This document shows, in pieces, positions 31,140 to 39,088 of a stretch of DNA of 39,110 nucleotides. The translations under genes and the position numbers were made by a program. This DNA comes from an uncultured Chloroflexota bacterium. GTDB lineage: Bacteria > Chloroflexota > Dehalococcoidia > Lucifugimonadales > GCA-002694895. Below the pieces are notes generated by a model. The model saw only the letters and a program-made list of their open reading frames with translations. It searched no databases and was not told where the DNA came from. The DNA lies in contig CATLOZ010000006.1 in assembly GCA_950054395.1 (NCBI GenBank), positions 1 through 39,110 of the forward strand, in the 5' to 3' direction. The stretch's first letter is position 1; each line of letters begins with the position of its first letter.

Positions 31140-32312
31140 GCTTGCATTAGGTTTTATACCACATTACTATTTCTACACGGAGGTATATCATGAGTAGTTT
31201 AGATGAATTATATGAAAAATTAGGTGTAAGAAAAGGAATAAGTGCTGCAGGTACAGCAACAATATATGGTGGTTCAAAATTACGCCCTGAAGTTACACAA
31301 ATAATGATTGAAGCATCAACTGTGATGCTTGATATGGATGAATTAAATATTGCAGCCGGAAAAATGTTGGGAGAATTAACTGGTTCAGAATATGGTTTGG
31401 TTACTAGTGGTTCTGCAGGAGGGTTATTATTACAGGCTTGTGCTGTAATTGCGGGTGATGATCCGGCTAAAATGGCAAGACTCCCTGATACTGAGGGAAT
31501 GAAAAATGAAATTATTATTCAGAGATCTCATAGATTCGCTTATGATCAATGTTATAGAGCTGCGGGTGCAAAATTTGTAGAAATAGGTGATGGAAAAAGA
31601 TGTCATGAATGGCAATTAGAGGCTGCTTTTTCTGATAAAACAGCTGCAGTTGCATATTTATTCTCACCTGGCCTTTCTAAGATGGCGTTATCATTAGATA
31701 AAGTATGTGAAATAGCACATTCAAAAGGTGTGCCTGTAATAGTTGACGCAGCCTCAATGTTACCTCCCAGAGAAAATTTATCAAAATATCATAAATCAGG
31801 AGCAGATTTAGTTATCCATAGTGGAGGAAAAGGGATTAGAGGGCCGCAGGGAACAGGTATTTTATCAGGTAAGAAGGAATTAATTAAAGCTGCATATGCA
31901 AATGCTGCCCCTCATCAATTTCTTGGAAGATCAGCTAAAGTTGCAAAAGAAGAGATAGTGGGGCTTCTTACAGCTTTAAATAATTTTGTTAATGAAGATG
32001 AACAGGTTGAAAACTTTGATTTTAGAAATAAAAGTCAGAAAGTAGTAGATGCTTTTAGTGAAACTCCAGGATTGGATGCTGCAGTGAAGCATGACAATGT
32101 AGATTATTTAACACCAGTATCGTCTTTATATTTCACTGATGAATGGGAGGGGCCTAAAGCTGGTGAAATTCTTCAGCGGCTTCAGGAAGGTAATACACCA
32201 ATATTTATGCATAACCTTATACATCCTGATGAATTAATATTTGATCCTTTAAATGTTGATGATGATGAAGTAGATGTAGTGATTAAAAAAATACGCGAAT
32301 CAATGGATTAAA
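31140..32312 (+). repeat. Copy 2 of exact direct tandem repeat
   Basis: See copy 1; identical over the compared sequence, including the untranslated leader. Confidence 0.93.
31190..32311 (+). CDS. SelA-fold / aminotransferase class V-like PLP-dependent enzyme, copy 2
   Basis: Protein identical to 30003..31124; antisense ORFs also identical. Confidence 0.83.
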   Translation: MSSLDELYEKLGVRKGISAAGTATIYGGSKLRPEVTQIMIEASTVMLDMDELNIAAGKMLGELTGSEYGLVTSGSAGGLLLQACAVIAGDDPAKMARLPDTEGMKNEIIIQRSHRFAYDQCYRAAGAKFVEIGDGKRCHEWQLEAAFSDKTAAVAYLFSPGLSKMALSLDKVCEIAHSKGVPVIVDAASMLPPRENLSKYHKSGADLVIHSGGKGIRGPQGTGILSGKKELIKAAYANAAPHQFLGRSAKVAKEEIVGLLTALNNFVNEDEQVENFDFRNKSQKVVDAFSETPGLDAAVKHDNVDYLTPVSSLYFTDEWEGPKAGEILQRLQEGNTPIFMHNLIHPDELIFDPLNVDDDEVDVVIKKIRESMD

Positions 32313-32326
32313 ATAAGAGTTCATAC

Positions 32327-33427
32327 ATGTTAAAACAATTTCAGATTCCTGAACGGGATGTAATAAGGGTAGATTCCATTTCTTTAAGAAAAGTTGTTAA
32401 AGATATTTTTATTAATTGTGGTGTACCAGAATTAGAATCAGAAATTGGGTCTGATGTGCTAGTTTCAACTGATTTAAGAGGTGTAGATACACATGGAGTA
32501 TCAAACATGCTCCGTATTTATGTAAAAGATTATCAAGATGGTAAATTAAATCCATCTTCCAATATGAAAATAGCAAAAGAAAGTACATCTACGATTAATA
32601 TTGATGGTGATAATGGTCTGGGTATTTTACAGGGACCAACAGCTATGGAATATGCTATTAAAAAAGCAAAAGAATCAGGTGTTGGCATTGTGACATTGTA
32701 TAATAGTGGTCATATAGGTGCTGTTGGGCATCATGCAAGAATAGCAGCAGATAATAAAATGGTAGGTATATGCCTTACTGCCGGAGGGACTCTTGTTTTA
32801 CCTACTTTTGCATCAGAGTCTAGAACGGGAACAAATCCAATTTCTTTGGCTGCTCCTTCAAATAAATATCCCTTTTTTTTATTTGATGCTGCAACTTCTT
32901 CTATAGCAGGAAATAAAGTTAGATTAGTTGCGAGAAATGGTACTAAGTTGAGTGCAGGCTCAATTGGAGATGAAAATGGAAATCCTGTAATGAAACCTAT
33001 GAGCGTTGATGTTTCTGAAGATTTTATTGATATTCCTAACTTATTACCGCTTGGAGGAAATCGCGATCAGGGGTCTCATAAAGGTTATGGATTATCTTTA
33101 TTTGTAGAAATTTTATGCACAATATTATCTGGGAATGTACCGAATATGGTGGATCCTAATGGTAATTTATGTCATTTTTTTGCTGCTTTTAATATTGAAT
33201 CATTTACTGAATATAATATTTTTATATCTAATATGGATGATATGTTAGAAACTTTATTAAATACTCCACCTACCCCTGAAGCAGATAGAGTTATTTATCC
33301 TGGTATTATGGAGTATGAAAATGAACAGGACAGAATAGAAAATGGAATCCCTTTACATAAAGAGGTAGTTGAATGGTTTTCTGGTACTAGCAAATCGATG
33401 AAAATTGATTCTGTGAAGTTACTTTAA
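32327..33427 (+). CDS. Malate/L-lactate (sulfolactate)-type dehydrogenase, Ldh_2 family
   Basis: 'STDLRGVDTHGVSNMLRIYVKDYQDGKLNP', 'NSGHIGAVGHHARIAADNKMVGICLT', 'GTNPISLAAPS', 'HKGYGLSLFVEILCTILSG'. Confidence 0.9.
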   Translation: MLKQFQIPERDVIRVDSISLRKVVKDIFINCGVPELESEIGSDVLVSTDLRGVDTHGVSNMLRIYVKDYQDGKLNPSSNMKIAKESTSTINIDGDNGLGILQGPTAMEYAIKKAKESGVGIVTLYNSGHIGAVGHHARIAADNKMVGICLTAGGTLVLPTFASESRTGTNPISLAAPSNKYPFFLFDAATSSIAGNKVRLVARNGTKLSAGSIGDENGNPVMKPMSVDVSEDFIDIPNLLPLGGNRDQGSHKGYGLSLFVEILCTILSGNVPNMVDPNGNLCHFFAAFNIESFTEYNIFISNMDDMLETLLNTPPTPEADRVIYPGIMEYENEQDRIENGIPLHKEVVEWFSGTSKSMKIDSVKLL

Positions 33428-34827
33428 TTAGGATGTTTGTTATGCCAATTGGTTTCATTTTGTATTAATTGAGCGCATTTAATGATGAGGCGATCTGATT
33501 GTATATTACCCATTATTTGAAAGCTGGTAGGTAGTCCATTTTTATCAAATCCGTTAGGGATACTAATTCCTGGTAAACCAATTAAATTTCCAATTGCTCC
33601 AATTAGAGTTATAGGATGATCTTCGCTAAATTCTTTTCTGGTAGCCCATCTGAAGTTCTCATTTATTTTACTTGCAGTTGATGGTTTTACAGGACTTATT
33701 ATGATATCTACATTATTAAATATTTCATTCATTTGTTGATGTAAAATGTTTTGAATTCTTAATGATTTTATATAATCTTTTGCAAGAACTGCATTCGTTG
33801 CTAAAGAGCTATAATGAGTTTCCTGTGCATTTAATTTTGTTTGCAATCCCTTTTCGAAAATTTCCTCAAAAGCTGAACTAGCTTCTGCTGATAGTATAGT
33901 TCTTGTTGCAGCACTTATTGGAAGCTCAGGTAATTTTATAGGAATTAATTTGTACTGTGATTCCAAAATTTTTAATGTTGTGTTGAAATTATCTTTTACT
34001 TCTTTTTGAATATTATTTGTAATATTATCGGGTATCCCTATTTTTAAATTTTTTGGTATTTGATTCATTAAATTAAAAGAGTTTTCAATTGAATATGGAT
34101 CTTTATTATCTTTGCCAATGATATTTTGAGTGATAATTTCAATATCATTTGATGATAAGGCTAAAGGCCCTATTTTATCCAGTGTCCATGATAAAACCAT
34201 AGATCCATATCTGCTAACAATACCAAAAGTAGGTCTTAATCCTGTAATTCCGCAGTTAGATGCAGGAGACAAAATTGAACCCCATGTTTCAGAGCCTATG
34301 GCAAAAGGAATTATTCCTGACGCAACTGCAGAACCAGATCCACTTGATGATCCTCCGCTCCAAAATGATTTGTTCCAGGGATTAATACCTGGGCCAAAAG
34401 CACTGGCATTTGGTTGTTGATATCCCATACCTCCGGCAAATTCGACCATTGAAGTTTTTGCACATAAAATAGCTCCTGCAGAATTTAATTTTGTAATTAT
34501 TGTAGATTCTATTTCATAACTTTGGTTTAAAAAAGGTTTTGCCCCCCATGTGGTTGGACTACCATCATTTGTTGATAATAAATCTTTAGCAGCATAAGGA
34601 ATTCCATGCAAAGAGCCGAGGTATTCATTATTAAAAATTTTCTTTTCTGCTTTTTTAGCTTGTTTTAAAGCAGATTTTTTATTTATGTGGGCTATGGCAT
34701 TATACTGAGGACCAATTGTTTCAAGTTTTTTTAAAAAGTAAAGAGTTAATTCTACGGGAGATACTTTTTTATTTTTAATTAAATTTGAAAGTTCAGATAT
34801 TGAACAAAAAGAAAATTGATTATTCAT
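33424..34827 (-). CDS. Amidase-signature family hydrolase (GatA/AtzE-like)
   Basis: 467 aa; 'LHGIPYAAKDLL', 'WSGGSSSGSGSAVASGIIPFAIGSETWGSILSPASNCGITGLRPTFG' Ser-cisSer-Lys signature. Confidence 0.93.
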   Translation of the reverse strand: MNNQFSFCSISELSNLIKNKKVSPVELTLYFLKKLETIGPQYNAIAHINKKSALKQAKKAEKKIFNNEYLGSLHGIPYAAKDLLSTNDGSPTTWGAKPFLNQSYEIESTIITKLNSAGAILCAKTSMVEFAGGMGYQQPNASAFGPGINPWNKSFWSGGSSSGSGSAVASGIIPFAIGSETWGSILSPASNCGITGLRPTFGIVSRYGSMVLSWTLDKIGPLALSSNDIEIITQNIIGKDNKDPYSIENSFNLMNQIPKNLKIGIPDNITNNIQKEVKDNFNTTLKILESQYKLIPIKLPELPISAATRTILSAEASSAFEEIFEKGLQTKLNAQETHYSSLATNAVLAKDYIKSLRIQNILHQQMNEIFNNVDIIISPVKPSTASKINENFRWATRKEFSEDHPITLIGAIGNLIGLPGISIPNGFDKNGLPTSFQIMGNIQSDRLIIKCAQLIQNETNWHNKHPN

Positions 34828-34999
34828 TATTATTAATTTTTGGAGGATACTCCATATTATGAATTTTATATTTATTTAATTCTTCAGAATCTTGAGCGAT
34901 ACCATTTATTCTGTTTTTAATTAGGTCAATATGATCTTTTGGTATTTTATAATTAATTTTATTTGAAATTATTTTAAAAAAATTTTCTATATTTGACAT
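34820..34999 (-). CDS. 59-aa small protein, GatC/AtzG-like (DUF4089-type) candidate amidase partner
   Basis: Hand-translated: MSNIENFFKIISNKINYKIPKDHIDLIKNRINGIAQDSEELNKYKIHNMEYPPKINNNE*; overlaps the amidase start by 8 nt; just under the 60-aa ORF cut-off. Confidence 0.7.
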   Translation of the reverse strand: MSNIENFFKIISNKINYKIPKDHIDLIKNRINGIAQDSEELNKYKIHNMEYPPKINNNE

Positions 35000-35003
35000 A
35001 ATA

Positions 35004-35933
35004 TTATTTGCCTTTATTTGTTGCTATACACCAATTAATATATTTGGGGTTTTTACCAGTAACACATTCAAAATAGAGTTCTTGGATTTGTTTTGTTATT
35101 GGTCCTACATCACCATTACCAATTTTTCTGTTATCTAAAGAACCGACAGCTGTTACATGAGCTGCAGTTCCAGTTAAAAATAATTCATCTGCAATATATA
35201 TTTCAGATCTTCTTATATTTTGCTCAATTATTTTTATATCTAATTCTTCAGAAGCTAGTTTTATAACAGAATCTCTAGTTATGCCAGTTAAATTATTTGC
35301 AGTAACAGGTGGCATAATTATAGTTTTATCTTTTATAAGGAATAGATTTTCACCTGCTCCTTCTGAAACATAACCATCTTGAGTTAAAAATATCGCTTCA
35401 TCGAATCCTGAAAGAGTTGCCTCTGTTTTTGCCAGGATACTATTTACATAATGACCTCCTATTTTAAATCTAGTAGGTATCATAGTATCATCGATTCTTC
35501 TCCATGAAGATGTGCAGCAATTAATTGCCCTATCAGAATCAATGTAAAGGCCAAAAGGTACTGCTACTAATGCAAAATCGCTTGATAAATCCTGTAATTT
35601 TAAATTAGCTACTAATTCCTCACTTTTATAGGCTAGAGGTCTAATATAAACATCTTCTTTAAAATTATTTTTAGCTAATAATTCTATAGTAATTTTACAT
35701 AGATCTTCAGAATTATACGGGATATCTATCATTAACATTTTACAACCTTCTAATAACCTGTCGAAATGTTCTTTGATTCTAAAAACATATAGAGTTTTAT
35801 CATCTTTATTCCAGTTTCCTCTTATGCCTTCGAATATAGAAGTCCCATAATGCAGAGCGTGTGTTGTGATATGTAAATTTGCTTTGTCATAAGGAATAAA
35901 TTCACCTTTAAAAAACGCTATCTGTGCTTTCAT
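35004..35933 (-). CDS. Class IV aminotransferase, branched-chain aminotransferase-like
   Basis: 309 aa; 'HALHYGTSIFEGIRG', 'FKIGGHYVNSILAKTEA' PLP-Lys region, 'DGYVSEGAGENLFLIKD', 'ELFLTGTAAHVTAV'. Confidence 0.93.
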   Translation of the reverse strand: MKAQIAFFKGEFIPYDKANLHITTHALHYGTSIFEGIRGNWNKDDKTLYVFRIKEHFDRLLEGCKMLMIDIPYNSEDLCKITIELLAKNNFKEDVYIRPLAYKSEELVANLKLQDLSSDFALVAVPFGLYIDSDRAINCCTSSWRRIDDTMIPTRFKIGGHYVNSILAKTEATLSGFDEAIFLTQDGYVSEGAGENLFLIKDKTIIMPPVTANNLTGITRDSVIKLASEELDIKIIEQNIRRSEIYIADELFLTGTAAHVTAVGSLDNRKIGNGDVGPITKQIQELYFECVTGKNPKYINWCIATNKGK

Positions 35934-36535
35934 AATTTGTCCTTTGTATTATTGACCATAGAATTTTTGAATCTGTAAGTTGTAAACTCTGGTTCGACAG
36001 GTGTTATTTCAGGGAATGTTCCGGTTTCTTTGGTTTTTGCAACTATCATTGTTGGGCCGTTTAGTTTTAATGATTTAGTAAAAGTATTTTTAAATTCATC
36101 AATATTAGTACATTTGAAAGTATTTTTAAATCCGCAGGATTTTGCAACATGTTCAAGTTCAGTATTAAAAGCTGTTGCTGTTGGTTGATATCCTGTTTGT
36201 GCCCACATTTCATTATCACACACTATAATAATTAAATTTACAGGGCTTACTCTTCCTATAGTAGACAGAGTTCCTAGGTTCATTAATAAAGAACCATCGC
36301 CGTCGATAGATATCACTGTTTCAGAAGTGTTTATTGCAATTCCAAGAGAAATTGAAGAGCATAACCCCATTGAACCATAAGTATAAAAATTACGATTTCT
36401 AGGATGTAGTTCAAGATCATTTGTAGCTTTCCATAATTCATCAGACGTAGGGCCTAAATTCGAAACAATTGGTGCATTATCACTTTTATCAAGGATTGTT
36501 TTGATTAAATCATATCTAAGCAATTTTACCTCCAT
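35930..36535 (-). CDS. Sulfopyruvate/phosphonopyruvate decarboxylase beta subunit (TPP-binding, ComE-like)
   Basis: 201 aa; 'FYTYGSMGLCSSISLGIAI', TPP motif 'ISIDGDGSLLMNLGTLSTIGRVSPVNLIIIVCDNE'. Confidence 0.85.
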   Translation of the reverse strand: MEVKLLRYDLIKTILDKSDNAPIVSNLGPTSDELWKATNDLELHPRNRNFYTYGSMGLCSSISLGIAINTSETVISIDGDGSLLMNLGTLSTIGRVSPVNLIIIVCDNEMWAQTGYQPTATAFNTELEHVAKSCGFKNTFKCTNIDEFKNTFTKSLKLNGPTMIVAKTKETGTFPEITPVEPEFTTYRFKNSMVNNTKDKL

Positions 36536-37025
36536 GTAATAAGGGAGTTAAACATAATGCTAATGGGCTTCTATTGGCATAGCAAAGTTTAATGTTTCCT
36601 GAAACATTTTTTTGTAAATTTATTTCACTGTCAAGAGTTATATGAGGTATGTTGAGTAAATCAAGGATAGGTTTTGTTGAACGACCCATTGTAACTTGAG
36701 CTATATTAAATTCTCCAATTTCTCCCCTTAAATTAATAAACATAGGAATTGGTATTCTTGCCGGAATGTTTAGACTAGCTAAAGCATTAATACAATTACC
36801 AAAACCACTAGATTGCATAAATATTGCTGCATTTACTCCTGATATATAAGATCCTGAAGCTATTCCAATACATTCTTCTTCTCTCGTAGCTGGAATTACA
36901 GTAAAATAATTATCTGATTCTATTTCTTTTGTTATATTATCAATGCTTATATCGGGAATATAACTTATTACAGATATATCGTGTTCTTTTAAAGAGTTAA
37001 TTATTATCTTTACCCATTCTTTCAT
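36516..37025 (-). CDS. Sulfopyruvate/phosphonopyruvate decarboxylase alpha subunit (ComD-like)
   Basis: 169 aa; 'YIPDISIDNI', 'ATREEECIGIASGSYISGVNAAIFMQSSGFGNCINALASLNIPARIPIPMFINLRGEIGEFNIAQVTMG'. Confidence 0.85.
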   Translation of the reverse strand: MKEWVKIIINSLKEHDISVISYIPDISIDNITKEIESDNYFTVIPATREEECIGIASGSYISGVNAAIFMQSSGFGNCINALASLNIPARIPIPMFINLRGEIGEFNIAQVTMGRSTKPILDLLNIPHITLDSEINLQKNVSGNIKLCYANRSPLALCLTPLLHGGKIA

Positions 37026-37033
37026 ATTTTGAT

Positions 37034-37810
37034 TTAAATCCCCATTATGTTATATCCTGAATCAACATGTAATATCTCTCCGGTTATACCTGAACTCATA
37101 TCTGAAAGTAAAAATAAAGCTGAGTTTGCAACTTCATCCAATGTAATATTTCTTTTTAAAGGAGATTTTTCTGAAGCTGCCTTTTCCATGATTTTATAAC
37201 CTTGAATTACTCTAGAAGAAAGTGTGGCAACCGGACCTGCAGAAACAGCATTCACTCTTATTTTTGATTCCCCTAATGTATAAGCAATTTGTCTGACTTC
37301 GTGTTCAAGAGCTGCCTTAGCTGTTCCCATGACATTATATCCAGGAAAGACTTTTTCAGAAGCTTGGAATGTAAATGTTATAATACTTCCTTGTTCATTC
37401 ATAATTTGCCTTGCCCCGTTACAAAGAGATATGAAAGAATATGCACTAATATCCATTGCAAGTTTAAATCCATTTCTGCTTAGACTAAGATAATCCCCGC
37501 CTAATTCGTTTTTATCAGCCATAGCTATACTGTGCACTAGCATATCAATCTTTTGATTAGCATTATTTAAATTAGCATATAATTTACTTATGTCATTATC
37601 ATTTGATACATCACATTCTATAATCATAGGGTTGTAATTCCATTCCGATACTAACTTTAATAAATTTTCTTTCATTTTTTCCCCATAAACGGAAAAGATT
37701 ATCTTGGCTCCAGATTTATGTAATTTATTTGCAGTATGCCAAGCTATACTTCTGTGATTAGAAAAACCAAATATTAATGCAGTTTTATTATTTAAATTTA
37801 TTTCAAACAC
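37034..37810 (-). CDS. Enoyl-ACP reductase (FabI)-like SDR
   Basis: 258 aa; 'HRSIAWHTANKLHKSGAKIIFSV', 'GGDYLSLSRNGFKLAMDISAYSFISL', 'GYNVMGTAKAALEHEVRQIAYTLG' Yx6K, 'GITGEILHVDSGYNIMG'. Confidence 0.88.
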   Translation of the reverse strand: MFEINLNNKTALIFGFSNHRSIAWHTANKLHKSGAKIIFSVYGEKMKENLLKLVSEWNYNPMIIECDVSNDNDISKLYANLNNANQKIDMLVHSIAMADKNELGGDYLSLSRNGFKLAMDISAYSFISLCNGARQIMNEQGSIITFTFQASEKVFPGYNVMGTAKAALEHEVRQIAYTLGESKIRVNAVSAGPVATLSSRVIQGYKIMEKAASEKSPLKRNITLDEVANSALFLLSDMSSGITGEILHVDSGYNIMGI

Positions 37811-37865
37811 ATTTTCTCTCTTTGGTTAATGTTAATTAAGATGTAATAAAAAAATAAATTTAAAA

Positions 37866-38786
37866 TCAAAATTTGTTATCCCCTGAAGTAACATCAATAG
37901 GTTTATTAAATAAACTGTTTAAGTTTTTGATAGCTGTAATTACTTTGGTTTTTTCATTTTTAGATAAGTATGGCAGAGGTGGGATTGGTGATCCGCAATC
38001 TATATTTAATCTATAAGATATTATTTCTTTTATAGTAGCATGCATATCAAAATCTCTTATTATATTTGAGAATTGAGTTGCATTTTCTTGTGCTTTAATT
38101 GATTGGTCAAGTTTTTTATTTTTAAACAGATTCCAGATTTCTACCCATAATTCAGGAGCTGCATTAAGCGGACCATCAATACATCCTGAAGCGCCAAGTG
38201 TTAAAGCAGGTAGCATTAATGTTGCATTACCAATAAAACATGATAGGCCAAGTTTGACAAAACCTCTTAGGTCTGTGAATTTTGGGCCAGAATGTTTTAA
38301 TCCTGCTACATTAGGGATTTCAGTACTGATCATATTCATTGTTTCGGGAGTAATTTCTGTTCCAGTAGATTGAGGTAAATTATATACAAAGAATGGTAAA
38401 TTACCAGATGCATCTGATATAGCTTTATAGTGGTTTATTATAGTATTTATGGATGGCCCATAAAAAAATGGTGGGACTGCGCAAATAGCATGTGCGCCAG
38501 AATCTGCTGCTGAGTATGCCAAATCTTGAGATGTTTTTGTTGTTAAGGAGCCTACATGTGCAATGATTTTTGCTCTATCATTACTTTGATTCACTGCAGA
38601 TTTTATTACTCTTTTTATATCTTCAGGGTTTACATAAACGCTTTCCCCGGTTCCACCTGACACCCAAAATCCATGTACTCCTGCTTGAATATTGAATTCA
38701 ACTACTTTCCTAAATTCTTCTTCTTTTAATTTATTTGTTTCGTCCAAAGGGGTTATGATAGCTGGGTAAACACCTTCAAATTCCAT
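37866..38786 (-). CDS. Dihydrodipicolinate synthase/N-acetylneuraminate lyase family aldolase
   Basis: 306 aa; 'GVYPAIITPLDETNKL', 'GFWVSGGTGESVYV', 'FFVYNLPQSTG', Schiff-base region 'VAGLKHSGP'. Confidence 0.9.
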   Translation of the reverse strand: MEFEGVYPAIITPLDETNKLKEEEFRKVVEFNIQAGVHGFWVSGGTGESVYVNPEDIKRVIKSAVNQSNDRAKIIAHVGSLTTKTSQDLAYSAADSGAHAICAVPPFFYGPSINTIINHYKAISDASGNLPFFVYNLPQSTGTEITPETMNMISTEIPNVAGLKHSGPKFTDLRGFVKLGLSCFIGNATLMLPALTLGASGCIDGPLNAAPELWVEIWNLFKNKKLDQSIKAQENATQFSNIIRDFDMHATIKEIISYRLNIDCGSPIPPLPYLSKNEKTKVITAIKNLNSLFNKPIDVTSGDNKF

Positions 38787-38938
38787 ATTTTACCTCACAT
38801 TGAATTTATTTATATTAAATATTTATTATAGATTAAATTATAAATCTATAATTTGTAAATCACCAGAAATTAATTAGTGAAAGATTTTTAGATCGTTATA
38901 TTGATTTATTTTACTTTTATTTGTTAGGTTTTTTGAAG

Positions 38939-39088
38939 TTATCTTCTTAAAGATATTCTTTTAAAAGTATCTGCGTATTGTACTCCTTTTTCTCTCCCTC
39001 TTGTTTTTCTCCATTCACCTACTCTTTCTTTTACTTCTTCTTTGGATCTTCCTCCCATTTGTGATTTATGGCTGTAGAGTGCGTCTAT
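38939..39088 (-). CDS. Truncated C-terminus of PIG-L/LmbE-family deacetylase (5' end lost at contig edge)
   Basis: Hand-translated open frame: ...IDALYSHKSQMGGRSKEEVKERVGEWRKTRGREKGVQYADTFKRISLRR*; 'ALxxHxSQ ... rG...g..YAdtF' pattern typical of PIG-L C-termini. Confidence 0.55.
   Translation of the reverse strand: MDALYSHKSQMGGRSKEEVKERVGEWRKTRGREKGVQYADTFKRISLRR

Noticed and set aside
30243-31615. Identical 61-aa antisense ORFs in both tandem copies
   Set aside because: Their identity only reflects the duplicated parent sequence; no independent coding support
29953-32312. Insertion sequence or transposon explanation for the direct repeat
   Set aside because: No transposase, no terminal inverted repeats or target-site duplication; repeat boundaries coincide with gene ends, fitting tandem duplication
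38835-38854. AAATTATA-AATC-TATAATTT inverted repeat
   Set aside because: Pure A/T 8-bp stem with no U tract in the right orientation; expected by chance in this AT-rich spacer
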